Below are positions 1 to 8,889 of a stretch of DNA of 64,000 bases, piece after piece. The notes below the pieces were generated by a model. That model did no database searches and was not told where the DNA came from. It saw only the letters and a program-made list of their open reading frames with translations. This DNA comes from Gallionellales bacterium GWA2_54_124 (GTDB lineage Bacteria > Pseudomonadota > Gammaproteobacteria > Burkholderiales > Gallionellaceae), in the NCBI GenBank assembly GCA_001801025.1, contig MGWO01000003.1:128201-192200 (forward strand), in the 5' to 3' direction. Both the position numbers and the translations under genes were made by a program. Every line of letters begins with the position of its first letter. Position 1 is the stretch's first letter.

Positions 1-380
<380 letters not shown>

Positions 381-382
381 TA

Positions 383-943
383 ATGCGTAACATATTGTTT
401 ATTTTGCTTTTTTCAGCATCTTTGCAAGGCTGCTTTCCGGTGATTGCCGCAGGGGCAGGAGCGGGCGCACTGATGGCACAGGATCGCCGCACCAGCGGCG
501 CCTACGTTGAAGATGAGGCCATCGAAAATAAATCCTTCGACCGCATCGGCAAGCAATACAAGAACACGGTGCACGTCAACGTGACAAGCTACAACCGCAA
601 GGTGCTGATCACCGGCGAAGTGCCCGATGAAGCGACCAAAGTGCAGGTTGAACGGATCATCACCAATATCCAGAATGTTGGGAGAATCCACAACGAACTG
701 GTCATCGCCGGTAACAGCTCGTTCACCTCGCGCAGCAACGATGCCCTGATCACCACAAACGTAAAAGCCCGCTTCGTCGGGGACAAACGCTTCAGCGCCA
801 ACAACCTGAAGGTCGTCACTGAAAACGGCACGGTGTACCTGATGGGTATCGTCAACCGTGCAGAGGCTAATGCGGCAGGCTCAGTTGCCAGCGGCAGCAG
901 CGGCGTATCACGTGTCGTCGAACTCTTCGAATATGTAGACTGA
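383..943 (+). CDS. dolP: dual BON-domain outer-membrane lipoprotein DolP-like
   Basis: 186 residues from the ATG at 383, which has a GGGGG ribosome site 7 bases upstream; an earlier in-frame ATG at 377 is less well placed. The N-terminus is a lipoprotein signal with lipobox LQGC (Cys17). Two BON domains follow, roughly residues 40-110 and 115-186. DolP (YraP) sits on the inner face of the outer membrane, binds anionic phospholipid and supports envelope integrity and BAM function in Enterobacteria. It follows the SIS gene by 2 bases and its TGA overlaps the next ATG by one base, so the genes are co-transcribed. Confidence 0.85.
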   Translation: MRNILFILLFSASLQGCFPVIAAGAGAGALMAQDRRTSGAYVEDEAIENKSFDRIGKQYKNTVHVNVTSYNRKVLITGEVPDEATKVQVERIITNIQNVGRIHNELVIAGNSSFTSRSNDALITTNVKARFVGDKRFSANNLKVVTENGTVYLMGIVNRAEANAAGSVASGSSGVSRVVELFEYVD

Positions 944-1428
944 TGTACCCGGCGCCCGACTTTGAAACCAAGCTGTGCCGTTTGGCGCAGCTAGCACACC
1001 GTGTGGCCGCATTGCCCCGCCCGCTGGTATTCACCAACGGCTGCTTCGATGTGCTGCACCGCGGCCACGTCACCTATCTGGCGCAAGCCCGGACACTGGG
1101 TGCGTCTATGGTGGTCGGTGTTAACAGCGATGCCTCGGTAAAACGGCAGGGCAAGGGGGAGGATCGCCCGATCAACGCGGAAGACGATCGCATGGCCGTG
1201 CTCGCCGCGCTCGAATCCGTCAGCCTGGTTGTGCAATTCGATCAGGATACGCCGCTGGATCTGATTCTTGCCTGCCGCCCAGATGTACTGGTAAAAGGCG
1301 GCGACTGGAAACCGGAAAATATCGTCGGCAGTACGGAAGTGCTGGGCTGGGGCGGAAGCATCCACAGTATCCCATTCCGTCATGAGCGATCCACCACCGC
1401 ACTTTTGAAAAAAATAAGATCGCTATGA
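943..1428 (+). CDS. rfaE2: D-glycero-beta-D-manno-heptose 1-phosphate adenylyltransferase
   Basis: 161 residues forming a single cytidylyltransferase-like domain. The nucleotide-binding HxGH motif is HRGH at residues 39-42, after the strand VFTNGCFD; the C-terminal part has VKGGDW and the RSTT loop typical of the family. The enzyme makes ADP-heptose precursor from heptose 1-phosphate and ATP for LPS inner core. It is the separate adenylyltransferase form, not fused to a kinase as in E. coli HldE, so a separate kinase gene (rfaE1) should lie elsewhere. Its ATG overlaps the stop of dolP. Confidence 0.9.
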   Translation: MYPAPDFETKLCRLAQLAHRVAALPRPLVFTNGCFDVLHRGHVTYLAQARTLGASMVVGVNSDASVKRQGKGEDRPINAEDDRMAVLAALESVSLVVQFDQDTPLDLILACRPDVLVKGGDWKPENIVGSTEVLGWGGSIHSIPFRHERSTTALLKKIRSL

Positions 1429-1778
1429 ATCCAACCGAAATCACCCTGCACCAACAATCCCGCGTGCTGGAACTTGCGTTCGATAACGGCGCCCGCTATC
1501 GGCTGCCATTCGAATTTCTGCGCGTATTCTCGCCGTCCGCCGAAGTGCGTGGTCACGGCCCCGGTCAGGAAGTACTGCAAACCGGCAAAAAGAATGTAAT
1601 GCTCACCGGCATCGAACCCGTTGGCCAATACGCTCTCAAACTGATCTTCGACGATGGTCACGATACCGGCCTGTACACCTGGGATTATTTGAGCGAACTC
1701 GGCCAATATCAGGACGGCATGTGGCAGGATTACCTGAACAAACTGGAAGCGGCCGGCGAGCGTCGCGATCCGCAATAG
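1425..1778 (+). CDS. DUF971 (gamma-butyrobetaine hydroxylase N-terminal-like) protein
   Basis: 117 residues, beginning in an ATGA overlap with rfaE2. The sequence is a stand-alone DUF971 domain: an early beta strand pair, [19 protein letters not shown] near residues 24-42 and the late block [14 protein letters not shown]. This domain occurs at the N-terminus of gamma-butyrobetaine hydroxylases and as a free-standing protein in many proteobacteria, often next to ubiE as here. In assembly proteins it has been linked to iron-sulfur factors, but no activity can be assigned from this sequence. Ends with a short charged tail. Confidence 0.85.
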   Translation: MNPTEITLHQQSRVLELAFDNGARYRLPFEFLRVFSPSAEVRGHGPGQEVLQTGKKNVMLTGIEPVGQYALKLIFDDGHDTGLYTWDYLSELGQYQDGMWQDYLNKLEAAGERRDPQ

Positions 1779-1788
1779 GAGTACGACC

Positions 1789-2523
1789 ATGAGCAAAACC
1801 ACCCATTTCGGTTTCGAGACCGTAGACGAAACAGACAAAGCGCGGCGCGTTGCGGGCGTATTCACCTCGGTCGCCAGCAAGTACGACATCATGAACGATC
1901 TGATGTCGGCAGGATTGCACCGTATCTGGAAGCGTTTCGCCATCAGCGTGAGCGGCGTCCGTCCGGGTCAACGCGTGCTGGATGTGGCGGGCGGCTCGGC
2001 GGATTTATCCCGCCTGTTCCTGAAGAAGGTTGGCAGCACGGGGCAGGTTGTGCTCACCGACATCAACAACGCGATGCTGCGCGTGGGCCGAGACCGCCTG
2101 CTCGATGAAGGCATCAGCACCCCGGTTGCGCAGTGCGACGCCGAACACCTGCCTTTTCCAGACAACTACTTCGATTGCGTGAGCATCGCCTTCGGCCTGC
2201 GCAACGTGACTCACAAGGATGCGGCACTGCGCGAAATGAAGCGCGTGTTAAAACCGGGCGGGCGCGTGATCGTGCTGGAATTTTCTAAAGTCGCCAAGCC
2301 CCTGGAAAAAGCCTACGATTTGTATTCCTTTAAGCTGCTGCCCAAGATGGGCCAGCTCATCGCAGGGGATGCCGATAGCTACAAATATCTGGCCGAATCC
2401 ATCCGCATGCATCCGGGACAGGAAGAACTCAAATCCATGATGGTCGAGGCAGGTCTTGAGCGCGTCGAATACTTCAATCTGACCGGCGGTGTAGTCGCGG
2501 TGCACAGAGGCTACAAGCTGTAA
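1789..2523 (+). CDS. ubiE: ubiquinone/menaquinone biosynthesis C-methyltransferase UbiE
   Basis: 244 residues, the usual length. A class I SAM methyltransferase with motif [13 protein letters not shown] near residues 62-73, the acidic end of strand 2 (TDINNAML) and the UbiE signatures YDIMNDLMS and [11 protein letters not shown]. It C-methylates the demethoxy-ubiquinol ring in ubiquinone synthesis (and demethylmenaquinone where present). Start is supported by TAGGAG 6-7 bases ahead of the ATG. It heads a loose group with ubiJ (5092) and ubiB (5666), the same order as E. coli ubiE-ubiJ-ubiB but with five extra genes between. Confidence 0.97.
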   Translation: MSKTTHFGFETVDETDKARRVAGVFTSVASKYDIMNDLMSAGLHRIWKRFAISVSGVRPGQRVLDVAGGSADLSRLFLKKVGSTGQVVLTDINNAMLRVGRDRLLDEGISTPVAQCDAEHLPFPDNYFDCVSIAFGLRNVTHKDAALREMKRVLKPGGRVIVLEFSKVAKPLEKAYDLYSFKLLPKMGQLIAGDADSYKYLAESIRMHPGQEELKSMMVEAGLERVEYFNLTGGVVAVHRGYKL

Positions 2524-2573
2524 TCCTCCTTACCACCCGAAAAATTTTATCATTAATCAATACAGGAAATACC

Positions 2574-2915
2574 ATGAGCGGTTTACCAAAATGTCCACAA
2601 TGCGGATCTGAATTCACCTATGACGATGGCAGCCAGTACGTCTGCCCGGAATGTGCGCATGAATGGTCGAAAGAGGCAGCAGCAGAGGCTGGTGAGCAAA
2701 CTAAAGTATTCAAGGATGCATTCGGCAATGTGCTGGTCGATGGCGACTCCGTCACGGTCATCAAAGACCTGAAAATCAAGGGCTCGTCGTCCGTCGTCAA
2801 GGTCGGCACCAAGGTCAAGAACATCCGTCTGGTCGACGGTGACCACGACATCGACTGCAAGATCGACGGTATCGGCGCGATGCAGTTAAAAACCGAATTC
2901 GTGAAAAAAGCTTAA
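2574..2915 (+). CDS. yjdM: zinc-ribbon protein YjdM (PhnA family)
   Basis: 113 residues. An N-terminal zinc ribbon is formed by Cys7-x2-Cys10 and Cys24-x2-Cys27; the remainder is the compact PhnA/YjdM beta domain containing [20 protein letters not shown]. The old name came from the phn region of E. coli, but YjdM is not the phosphonoacetate hydrolase and its function is unsettled. ATG follows ACAGGAAATACC, a fair ribosome site. Its high-lysine, low-complexity second half is normal for the family. Confidence 0.9.
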   Translation: MSGLPKCPQCGSEFTYDDGSQYVCPECAHEWSKEAAAEAGEQTKVFKDAFGNVLVDGDSVTVIKDLKIKGSSSVVKVGTKVKNIRLVDGDHDIDCKIDGIGAMQLKTEFVKKA

Positions 2916-2920
2916 CGCCG

Positions 2921-3103
2921 ATGAGTTCCTGGGGGTGCCCGCATGAAATCAAGGGTGTCTGCACGCGTGTCAACAACCTTCCATGCGATTTAGGAATGAA
3001 GGGGTGTGTGCTGTTCGGGCGTTTCCGCTTTGCCGATCCGACTAAAAACCGGCCGAAAAAAGCCCCTGCCCCTATACCTGCACCCGATGACGACAAGGCA
3101 TGA
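2921..3103 (+). CDS. small cysteine-rich protein of unknown function
   Basis: 60 residues starting 5 bases after yjdM and ending in an ATGA overlap with rluA, which argues that it is a real translated gene. The N-terminal half has four cysteines (6, 14, 22, 29) spaced by seven or eight residues with His8 between, suggesting a small metal-binding fold; the C-terminal half is Pro/Lys-rich and probably unstructured (KKAPAPIPAPDDDKA). I recognise the pattern as a small conserved betaproteobacterial protein but know of no assigned role. Confidence 0.7.
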   Translation: MSSWGCPHEIKGVCTRVNNLPCDLGMKGCVLFGRFRFADPTKNRPKKAPAPIPAPDDDKA

Positions 3104-3711
3104 TCGCCCCCCTCTACCGCGACGACTGGCTGCTGGTCGTCAATAAGCCCGCCGGATTGCTGTCGGTACCGGGGCGCGGTGAAGACAAACAGGACTGCCT
3201 GTCCTCACGCGTACAGGAAATATTTCCCGATGCGCTGATTGTGCACAGGCTGGATATGGCCACATCCGGTTTACTGGTTTTTGCGCGCGGCATTGAGATG
3301 CAGCGCCAGTTGTCCGCAATGTTTCATAACCGTGAAGTCAGCAAGCGTTATGTGGCGATAGTATCGGGGAAACTGCAACCCGATGAGGGCGAGATCAATC
3401 TGCCGATAGGCGCTGACTGGAATGAACGCCCGCTGCGCAAAATCGATGAGGCGACAGGAAAACCCTCGCTGACACGCTATCGGGTGCTGTCGCGTGAGGC
3501 CGATACCACCCGGGTGGAACTCGAACCCGTGACAGGCCGCACGCATCAGTTACGCGTTCACATGAGGGCGGCAGGCCATCCTATTTTGGGTGACGCCTTA
3601 TACGGGGAGGTGACGAGCGCACCCCGCCTGCTGCTGCATGCACAATCCCTCGGTTTTGTTCATCCTGTCAGCAAGGTATCGGCCAGTTTTGTCTGCCCCG
3701 CGCCATTCTGA
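3100..3711 (+). CDS. rluA: RluA-family RNA pseudouridine synthase
   Basis: 203 residues, the short RluA form without an S4 domain. The catalytic aspartate is Asp52 in the motif HRLDMATSG; the later blocks ALEPVTGRTHQLRVH-type (VELEPVTGRTHQLRVHM) and ILGDALYG are present. RluA of E. coli makes pseudouridine at 23S rRNA 746 and tRNA 32. Length and absence of the S4 domain favour RluA over RluC/RluD, but the exact RNA target is an inference. The start overlaps the small Cys-rich gene. Confidence 0.88.
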   Translation: MIAPLYRDDWLLVVNKPAGLLSVPGRGEDKQDCLSSRVQEIFPDALIVHRLDMATSGLLVFARGIEMQRQLSAMFHNREVSKRYVAIVSGKLQPDEGEINLPIGADWNERPLRKIDEATGKPSLTRYRVLSREADTTRVELEPVTGRTHQLRVHMRAAGHPILGDALYGEVTSAPRLLLHAQSLGFVHPVSKVSASFVCPAPF

Positions 3712-3746
3712 CTATAATGCAGGCTAATTTTTCAGCAGGAAACGCT

Positions 3747-4118
3747 ATGCCCACTTCTAATAAACCTCTGTTCTTTGGCCTGGCCTTTATCGCTGTCACC
3801 CTCGCCGGCTTCGCCGCCTACCTGTGGATCGCGCTGCACTGGAGCTATTCAGAAGGCGAGCGCGCAGGCTTTATGCAAAAGCTCTCTCATAAGGGCTGGC
3901 TGTGCAAAACTTGGGAGGGCGAACTGTCATTAGTCGCGCTCCCCGGTGCAGCCCCCGAAAAATTCTATTTCTCGGTACGCGACGAGAGCATTGCACAGCA
4001 AATCAATGCGGCAGTCGGCCAGCGCACAGCACTCACCTACGAACAGCACAAAGGATTACCGACTTCCTGTTTTGGCGAAACTGAATATTTCGTGACCGCA
4101 GTCAAGGTCGTCAAATAA
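3747..4118 (+). CDS. single-pass membrane protein of unknown function
   Basis: 123 residues from ATG 3747, chosen because AGGAAA lies 6 bases ahead; an upstream in-frame ATG at 3717 has no such site. One transmembrane helix (about residues 7-27, FFGLAFIAVTLAGFAAYLWI) is followed by a periplasmic domain with a conserved-looking block SEGERAGFMQKLSHKGWLC and two cysteines that could form a disulfide. Relatives are sometimes named 6-phosphogluconate dehydrogenase in databases, but nothing here resembles that enzyme. Function unknown. Confidence 0.75.
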   Translation: MPTSNKPLFFGLAFIAVTLAGFAAYLWIALHWSYSEGERAGFMQKLSHKGWLCKTWEGELSLVALPGAAPEKFYFSVRDESIAQQINAAVGQRTALTYEQHKGLPTSCFGETEYFVTAVKVVK

Positions 4119-4243
4119 GGAATGTTTATCGCATAATGAACTTATCCTGAATCACGTTGCCTGACGGCACGCAACCTTTTGGCAACCACAGCGTTGCTGT
4201 TATACTTCGCCCCGCTTTGTATCAATCGACGAATGAGGAATAC

Positions 4244-5089
4244 ATGAAAAAATTTTGGATGATGTTGACGATCGCTTTAACCTGCTTGAGTTTGTTTGCC
4301 GCAACCGCAGAAGCTAAACGCTTTGGCGGCGGCAGTAGTTCCGGCAAACAACGCACCATGGCTCCCCAGCAAGCGCAAAAAGCACCCACAGCAGCACCAG
4401 CACCTGCTGCGCCCGCATCAACCGGCAACAAGTGGATGGGCCCGCTCGCAGGTCTCGCAATCGGCGCAGGCTTGGGCGCCATGTTCGCAGGCGGCATGGG
4501 CGGCTTAGGCGGAGCGATGAGCGGCATACTGATGGCGCTGCTCGCCGGTGCTGCGGTGATGTTCGCAATCTCCATGTTCCGCAAAAAACAGCAACCGGCT
4601 ATGCAGTCTATGCAATACGCCGGCGCGGGCGCACCGTATCAGGAACCCGTACAACCGCACTATGCAGGCAGTAGCTCGGCGGCGATTGCCCCACCTGTAA
4701 CAGGTCACATCCCAGCCGACTTCCCTGTCGAGAGTTTCTTGCGCAGCGCAAAGACCTCGTTCATCCGTCTGCAAGCAGCGAATGACCGCAAGGATCTGAA
4801 CGATATCCGTGAATACACGACCCCGGAAATGTTTGCTGAAATCTCCATGCAAATGCACGAACGCGACAATACGCCGCAAACGACCAATGTGATTGCGATC
4901 AACGGCGAATTGCTGGAAGTTACTAACGAAGGCGACTGGGCGATTGCCAGCGTACGTTTTACCGGACAACTGAGCGAAAACAACGGCACTGCGGAAAACG
5001 TCGATGAAATCTGGCACGTTCAGAAAAACCTGAAAGACGACAAAGCCGTTTGGCTGCTCTCGGGCATCCAGCAAACCACACTGCACTGA
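4244..5089 (+). CDS. Tim44-like domain protein, exported/membrane-bound
   Basis: 281 residues from ATG 4244 (GAGG 6 bases ahead); the longer open frame from 4157 lacks a ribosome site. A cleavable signal peptide (about 1-24, ending TAEA) is followed by a Ser/Gly/Gln/Ala/Pro-rich linker, a glycine-rich stretch and a membrane helix (about residues 85-112), then a C-terminal Tim44-like/calcium-channel-like domain (about 160-281) that ends in the strand WLLSGIQQ. In mitochondria Tim44 domains bind cardiolipin and the import channel; the bacterial proteins are uncharacterised. Sits just ahead of ubiJ-ubiB. Confidence 0.85.
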   Translation: MKKFWMMLTIALTCLSLFAATAEAKRFGGGSSSGKQRTMAPQQAQKAPTAAPAPAAPASTGNKWMGPLAGLAIGAGLGAMFAGGMGGLGGAMSGILMALLAGAAVMFAISMFRKKQQPAMQSMQYAGAGAPYQEPVQPHYAGSSSAAIAPPVTGHIPADFPVESFLRSAKTSFIRLQAANDRKDLNDIREYTTPEMFAEISMQMHERDNTPQTTNVIAINGELLEVTNEGDWAIASVRFTGQLSENNGTAENVDEIWHVQKNLKDDKAVWLLSGIQQTTLH

Positions 5090-5091
5090 GC

Positions 5092-5658
5092 ATGATCACC
5101 CGGCTCTCTGTGTCAGCATTGAATCACTTGCTCGCGCAGAACAGCTGGGCTTATGCAAGGCTGATGCAGTTTTCCGGCAAGACGGCGCGATTTGAAATCG
5201 CGCCGTTCTCATTTGCATATACCGTGTTGCCTGACGGCTCACTTACAAATTCCGATAGCACTCACGCCGACGCTGTCTGTGTCATCGCTCCGTCGCTGCT
5301 GCCGCGTCTGGCACTACACGACGAACTGGCGCATGCCGACATCCAAAGCTCCGGCGATGCGGCCTTGTTATCCGAAATTTTCTATCTGAGCCGCAACCTT
5401 CGCTGGGATGCGGCTGAGAACTTAAGCCCGGTCACCGGCGACATCGCGGCTGAACGCATCGTGCAATTCGTTCAAAACAGAACCCTCGGTGCGTCCGCAC
5501 TCAATTTAGCGCAAGCTGCGGCTGAATATTTCACCGAAGAGCAGCCGTTAATTGCCAAACCTCAGCAACTAAACACTTTCATGCAACAAGTGGATACGCT
5601 GCGCGACGATATGGCCAGACTGGAACAGCGCATTGGGCGTCTGTCGAACAAGGATTAG
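5092..5658 (+). CDS. ubiJ: ubiquinone biosynthesis accessory factor UbiJ (SCP2 domain)
   Basis: 188 residues from ATG 5092, two bases after the Tim44-like gene. An SCP2 lipid-binding domain (about 15-105) is followed by a helical C-terminus with a predicted coiled coil (residues about 160-188, [16 protein letters not shown]). UbiJ binds ubiquinone intermediates and organises the soluble Ubi complex with UbiK. The assignment rests on the fold pattern and the place directly before ubiB, as in E. coli; sequence conservation in this family is low. Confidence 0.85.
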   Translation: MITRLSVSALNHLLAQNSWAYARLMQFSGKTARFEIAPFSFAYTVLPDGSLTNSDSTHADAVCVIAPSLLPRLALHDELAHADIQSSGDAALLSEIFYLSRNLRWDAAENLSPVTGDIAAERIVQFVQNRTLGASALNLAQAAAEYFTEEQPLIAKPQQLNTFMQQVDTLRDDMARLEQRIGRLSNKD

Positions 5659-5665
5659 ACGACTC

Positions 5666-7180
5666 ATGCGCTTTTTTCGCCTCCTTAAAATTATCTTTGT
5701 CGTCTTAAGCTTCGGGCTCGACGAGTTCATGCTGGCGCATCAGCGCATGCGCTGGTTGCAAACGCCGCTCAACCTGCTGCTGTTCATGCGCGACATCAGC
5801 CAGCCGCGTGCGGTTCGCCTGAGACTCGCGCTCGAAAAACTCGGCCCGATTTTCGTCAAATTCGGCCAGATGCTCTCGACACGTCGCGATTTGATGCCGA
5901 CCGATCTGGCCGACGAACTGGCCAAATTGCAGGATCAGGTACCCCCGTTTTCCTCGGTACTTGCCGTATCGCTGCTGGAAGCTGCCTACCAACGCCCGTT
6001 GCTGGACGTGTTTAAAAGCTTCGAGCAGACACCCGTCGCCAGCGCCTCGGTAGCCCAAGTACATTTCGGCGTGCTGCACGATGACCGTGAAGTCGCAATC
6101 AAAATTTTGCGCCCCGGCATCGCACTGACCATCGCGCACGACATCGCGCTGATTAAGGTCGCAGCCGACCTGATCGAATGGCTATGGGCGGACGGACGTC
6201 GCCTCAAACCTCGCCGCGTAATCGAAGAATTCGAGAAGCATCTGTCTGACGAGCTCGATCTCACGCGGGAAGCGGCTAACGGCAGCCAGTTGCGGCGCAA
6301 TTTTGCCGATTCAGGACTGCTGCTGGTGCCTGAAATGTTCTGGGATTACTGCACCAATGATGTGATGGTAATGGAGCGCATGTATGGCATGCCGATCAGT
6401 CAGGTTGATAATCTGCGCGCAGCCGGCGTGGATATTCCTAAACTTGCCGCAAACGGCGTCGAAATTTTCTACACGCAGGTCTTTCGCGACGGTTTTTTTC
6501 ACGCCGACATGCATCCGGGGAATGTTCAGGTGGCAAAAGATGGCCGTTATATCGCACTCGATTTCGGCATCATGGGCACGCTGACCGATACCGACAAAAA
6601 CTATCTGGCACAAAATTTCATCGCTTTTTTCCAGCGCGACTACAAACGCGTCGCCGAAGTGCACATCGAGTCCGGCTGGGCCCCGGCTGATACGCGGGTG
6701 GATGAACTCGAATCCGCAATCCGCGCCGTGTGTGAACCCATCTTCGACCGGCCGCTGCGCGAAGTGTCTTTCGGCCGCGTGCTGCTGCGCCTGTTCCAGA
6801 CATCCCGTCGCTTCGGCATCGAGATTCAGCCACAACTGGTACTGCTGCAAAAAACGCTGCTCAACATTGAAGGACTGGGATTACAGCTCGATCCTGAGCT
6901 CGATTTATGGAAAACGGCTAAACCCTGGCTGGAACGCTGGATGAGCGAACAGGTCGGCTGGCGCGGCTTTATCAGAGCCATCAAAGCGGAAGCGCCTCGC
7001 TATGCGACACTCTTGCCGCACCTGCCACGCCTGCTGCATCAGCGCCTGAACGAAACTCCTTTCCCGTACGCCCAAAGCGCCGTGCTGATGCTATTGAAAC
7101 AGCAACAGCGCCGCAACACGCTACTGACGGTGATCGTTGGTATTTTGCTGTTGCAAACGCTGTGGATACTGCTAGGTTAA
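5666..7180 (+). CDS. ubiB: ubiquinone biosynthesis atypical kinase/ATPase UbiB
   Basis: 504 residues from ATG 5666. Carries the ABC1/ADCK/UbiB kinase-like features: the KxGQ motif KFGQ at residues 65-68, the ASVAQVH alanine-rich loop, the VAIKILRPG lysine strand, HADMHPGNV and the ALDFGIMG metal loop. Two hydrophobic segments at the C-terminus (about 470-504) anchor it to the inner membrane. UbiB ATPase activity is thought to help extract lipid-soluble ubiquinone intermediates. Closes the ubi gene group; 13 bases separate its stop from the stop of the convergent methyltransferase gene. Confidence 0.96.
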   Translation: MRFFRLLKIIFVVLSFGLDEFMLAHQRMRWLQTPLNLLLFMRDISQPRAVRLRLALEKLGPIFVKFGQMLSTRRDLMPTDLADELAKLQDQVPPFSSVLAVSLLEAAYQRPLLDVFKSFEQTPVASASVAQVHFGVLHDDREVAIKILRPGIALTIAHDIALIKVAADLIEWLWADGRRLKPRRVIEEFEKHLSDELDLTREAANGSQLRRNFADSGLLLVPEMFWDYCTNDVMVMERMYGMPISQVDNLRAAGVDIPKLAANGVEIFYTQVFRDGFFHADMHPGNVQVAKDGRYIALDFGIMGTLTDTDKNYLAQNFIAFFQRDYKRVAEVHIESGWAPADTRVDELESAIRAVCEPIFDRPLREVSFGRVLLRLFQTSRRFGIEIQPQLVLLQKTLLNIEGLGLQLDPELDLWKTAKPWLERWMSEQVGWRGFIRAIKAEAPRYATLLPHLPRLLHQRLNETPFPYAQSAVLMLLKQQQRRNTLLTVIVGILLLQTLWILLG

Positions 7181-7192
7181 TTCACCGGGCCC

Positions 7193-8338
7193 TTATTTTG
7201 CAGGGCGGTTGCTGCCTGATACGATTTTATATTCCAACAAACGACACTCGATGGCACCGTTGAACAGCGGCGTGCGCTTAGACGGCGACAAGCGCATCAG
7301 TTTCAATATCGCCTTATCAGCGGTGAACAGATAGGCCGTCCAGCCGCCGAATTTTCGCTTGAGCGCATCACCTAACTTAGGATAGAGCTCAGCCAGCTCA
7401 TCGAGCTCGCCCATCCGTTCGCCGTAAGGCAGATTCGCCACCATGATGCCATGCTCAGCCGGGGCCGAAATTTCCAGAATATTCGCCTGATTGAGTTCTA
7501 CACAGTCGGACAAGCCGGCATCACTCAGATTGCGCCAGGCCGTTTTCATCGCATCACCATAGAGATCGCTGCCGTAAATTTCCAGCGGTTTGGGGGGTAA
7601 CTGCGCGGCAATCGCAGCCTGTTTCATCGCCTGCCAGACAGGCTTATCAAAATTGAGCAGTTTTTCGAACGCAAAACTGCGCGCGATGCCAGGCTGAATA
7701 TTCAGTGACATCTGCACAGCTTCAATGAGAAAAGTTCCGCTGCCGCACATCGGATCGAGCAACGGTGTGCCCGGCGTCCAACCCGACAAACGCAGTATAC
7801 CCGCAGCGAGATTTTCCCTGATCGGCGCGATATTGGTGTTCTGACGCACCCCGCGCTTAAACAGCGGATCACCTGACGTGTCCAGATACAGCATCAGCTT
7901 TTCGTCTTCGATGAACACGTGGATGCGCACATCAGGCGTTAAGGTATCGACGCTCGGACGTTCATCGCAGTGCGCTCGAAAACGATCGCACACCGCATCC
8001 TTGACCAGCAGGGTAATAAACTCGAGACTTTTCAATGCACAGCGGATCGCGGTGATATTAACCCTGATGGTGTGACTAACGTTAAACCAGCGCTGCCATT
8101 GCAGATCGAACACCGCCTTGTATATATCCTGCTCGGTGCGATAGTAAGTCTCTTTGACACGCCACAGCACACGACTGGCAACACGATTTTCCAGATTGAC
8201 GCGATAGCACAGCGCCCAGTCGCCGGAAAAATGGACGCCGCCTTCAGTCGCGCGCACGTTTTGCCCCCCCATTTCGACTAAATCATTAAACAATACGGTT
8301 TCAAGGCCGCGCGGGCAGGGAGCAAAAAAATCAGTCAT
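7193..8338 (-). CDS. rlmL: THUMP-domain 23S rRNA (guanine-N2) methyltransferase, RlmL N-terminal type
   Basis: 381 residues. An N-terminal ferredoxin-like/THUMP region (about 1-155) is followed by a Rossmann methyltransferase domain with LLDPMCGSGTFLIEA (motif I) and the catalytic NLPYGERMG loop. Matches the m2G2445 methyltransferase half of E. coli RlmL; the second half (RlmK) is absent, as in many betaproteobacteria and in Bacillus YpsC. The start codon lies directly behind the convergent/adjacent hemJ stop (8340), so hemJ and this gene form one minus-strand unit. Confidence 0.9.
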   Translation of the reverse strand: MTDFFAPCPRGLETVLFNDLVEMGGQNVRATEGGVHFSGDWALCYRVNLENRVASRVLWRVKETYYRTEQDIYKAVFDLQWQRWFNVSHTIRVNITAIRCALKSLEFITLLVKDAVCDRFRAHCDERPSVDTLTPDVRIHVFIEDEKLMLYLDTSGDPLFKRGVRQNTNIAPIRENLAAGILRLSGWTPGTPLLDPMCGSGTFLIEAVQMSLNIQPGIARSFAFEKLLNFDKPVWQAMKQAAIAAQLPPKPLEIYGSDLYGDAMKTAWRNLSDAGLSDCVELNQANILEISAPAEHGIMVANLPYGERMGELDELAELYPKLGDALKRKFGGWTAYLFTADKAILKLMRLSPSKRTPLFNGAIECRLLEYKIVSGSNRPAK

Positions 8339-8339
8339 T

Positions 8340-8753
8340 TTAGAAAGGCTTTACGGTAACGAGAATGACCACGGCGGTCAGAATAAGGACAGGAACTTCA
8401 TTGAACCAGCGATAGAATACATGGCTACGATGATCCTGATCGAGTGCGAAGCGCTTCACCAATACCCCGCAGTAATAATGATAGGCATACAGCAGAACGA
8501 TGAGCGCCATCTTGGCGTGCATCCAGGCACCGCCGATTCCCTCACCCAGCCATAACCACAATCCGGAAGCTATTGCGAGCCATGCAATCGGCGTCACAAA
8601 GCGGTAGAGCTTACCTTCCATCAATTTCAGGCGCGCAATATCGGCAGGATCAGTCGCCATCGCGTGATTGACAAAAATACGCGGCAGATAGAACAACCCG
8701 GCGAACCAGGATACAACCATGATGATGTGAAATGCCTTGATCCAGAGATACAT
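8340..8753 (-). CDS. hemJ: protoporphyrinogen IX oxidase HemJ
   Basis: 137 residues from ATG 8753; the longer open frame to 8813 adds a non-membrane Arg-rich stretch and is unlikely. Four transmembrane helices. The family residues are visible: the His of KAFHIIMVVSWFAGLFYLPR near residue 9 and the Lys of MHAKMALI, both needed in characterised HemJ proteins that bind haem b and oxidise protoporphyrinogen IX. The CopD-like DUF family was formerly UPF0093. Stop and next start are one base apart, so it is translationally linked to rlmL. Confidence 0.9.
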   Translation of the reverse strand: MYLWIKAFHIIMVVSWFAGLFYLPRIFVNHAMATDPADIARLKLMEGKLYRFVTPIAWLAIASGLWLWLGEGIGGAWMHAKMALIVLLYAYHYYCGVLVKRFALDQDHRSHVFYRWFNEVPVLILTAVVILVTVKPF

Positions 8754-8889
8754 GATGAACAACCGGTTAACGAGCAATGGACGAATTATACGGCCAGCGC
8801 CCGCAACGCGCATCAGTCAATCCAACGCATTGTCGGGTATTGTTTTATATTTCGCGACAAACTTTAAACAATCCCCGGATTATTAGCCA

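Noticed and set aside
1380..1943. 187-residue minus-strand open frame
   Set aside because: It lies opposite the DUF971 and ubiE genes, has no ribosome site and its residues mirror the codon bias of the plus strand.
4505..5086. 193-residue minus-strand open frame
   Set aside because: It is antisense to the Tim44-like gene; the sequence has no fold-like pattern and no start signal.
6311..6850. 179-residue minus-strand open frame
   Set aside because: It is a shadow of ubiB, whose kinase motifs are unambiguous.
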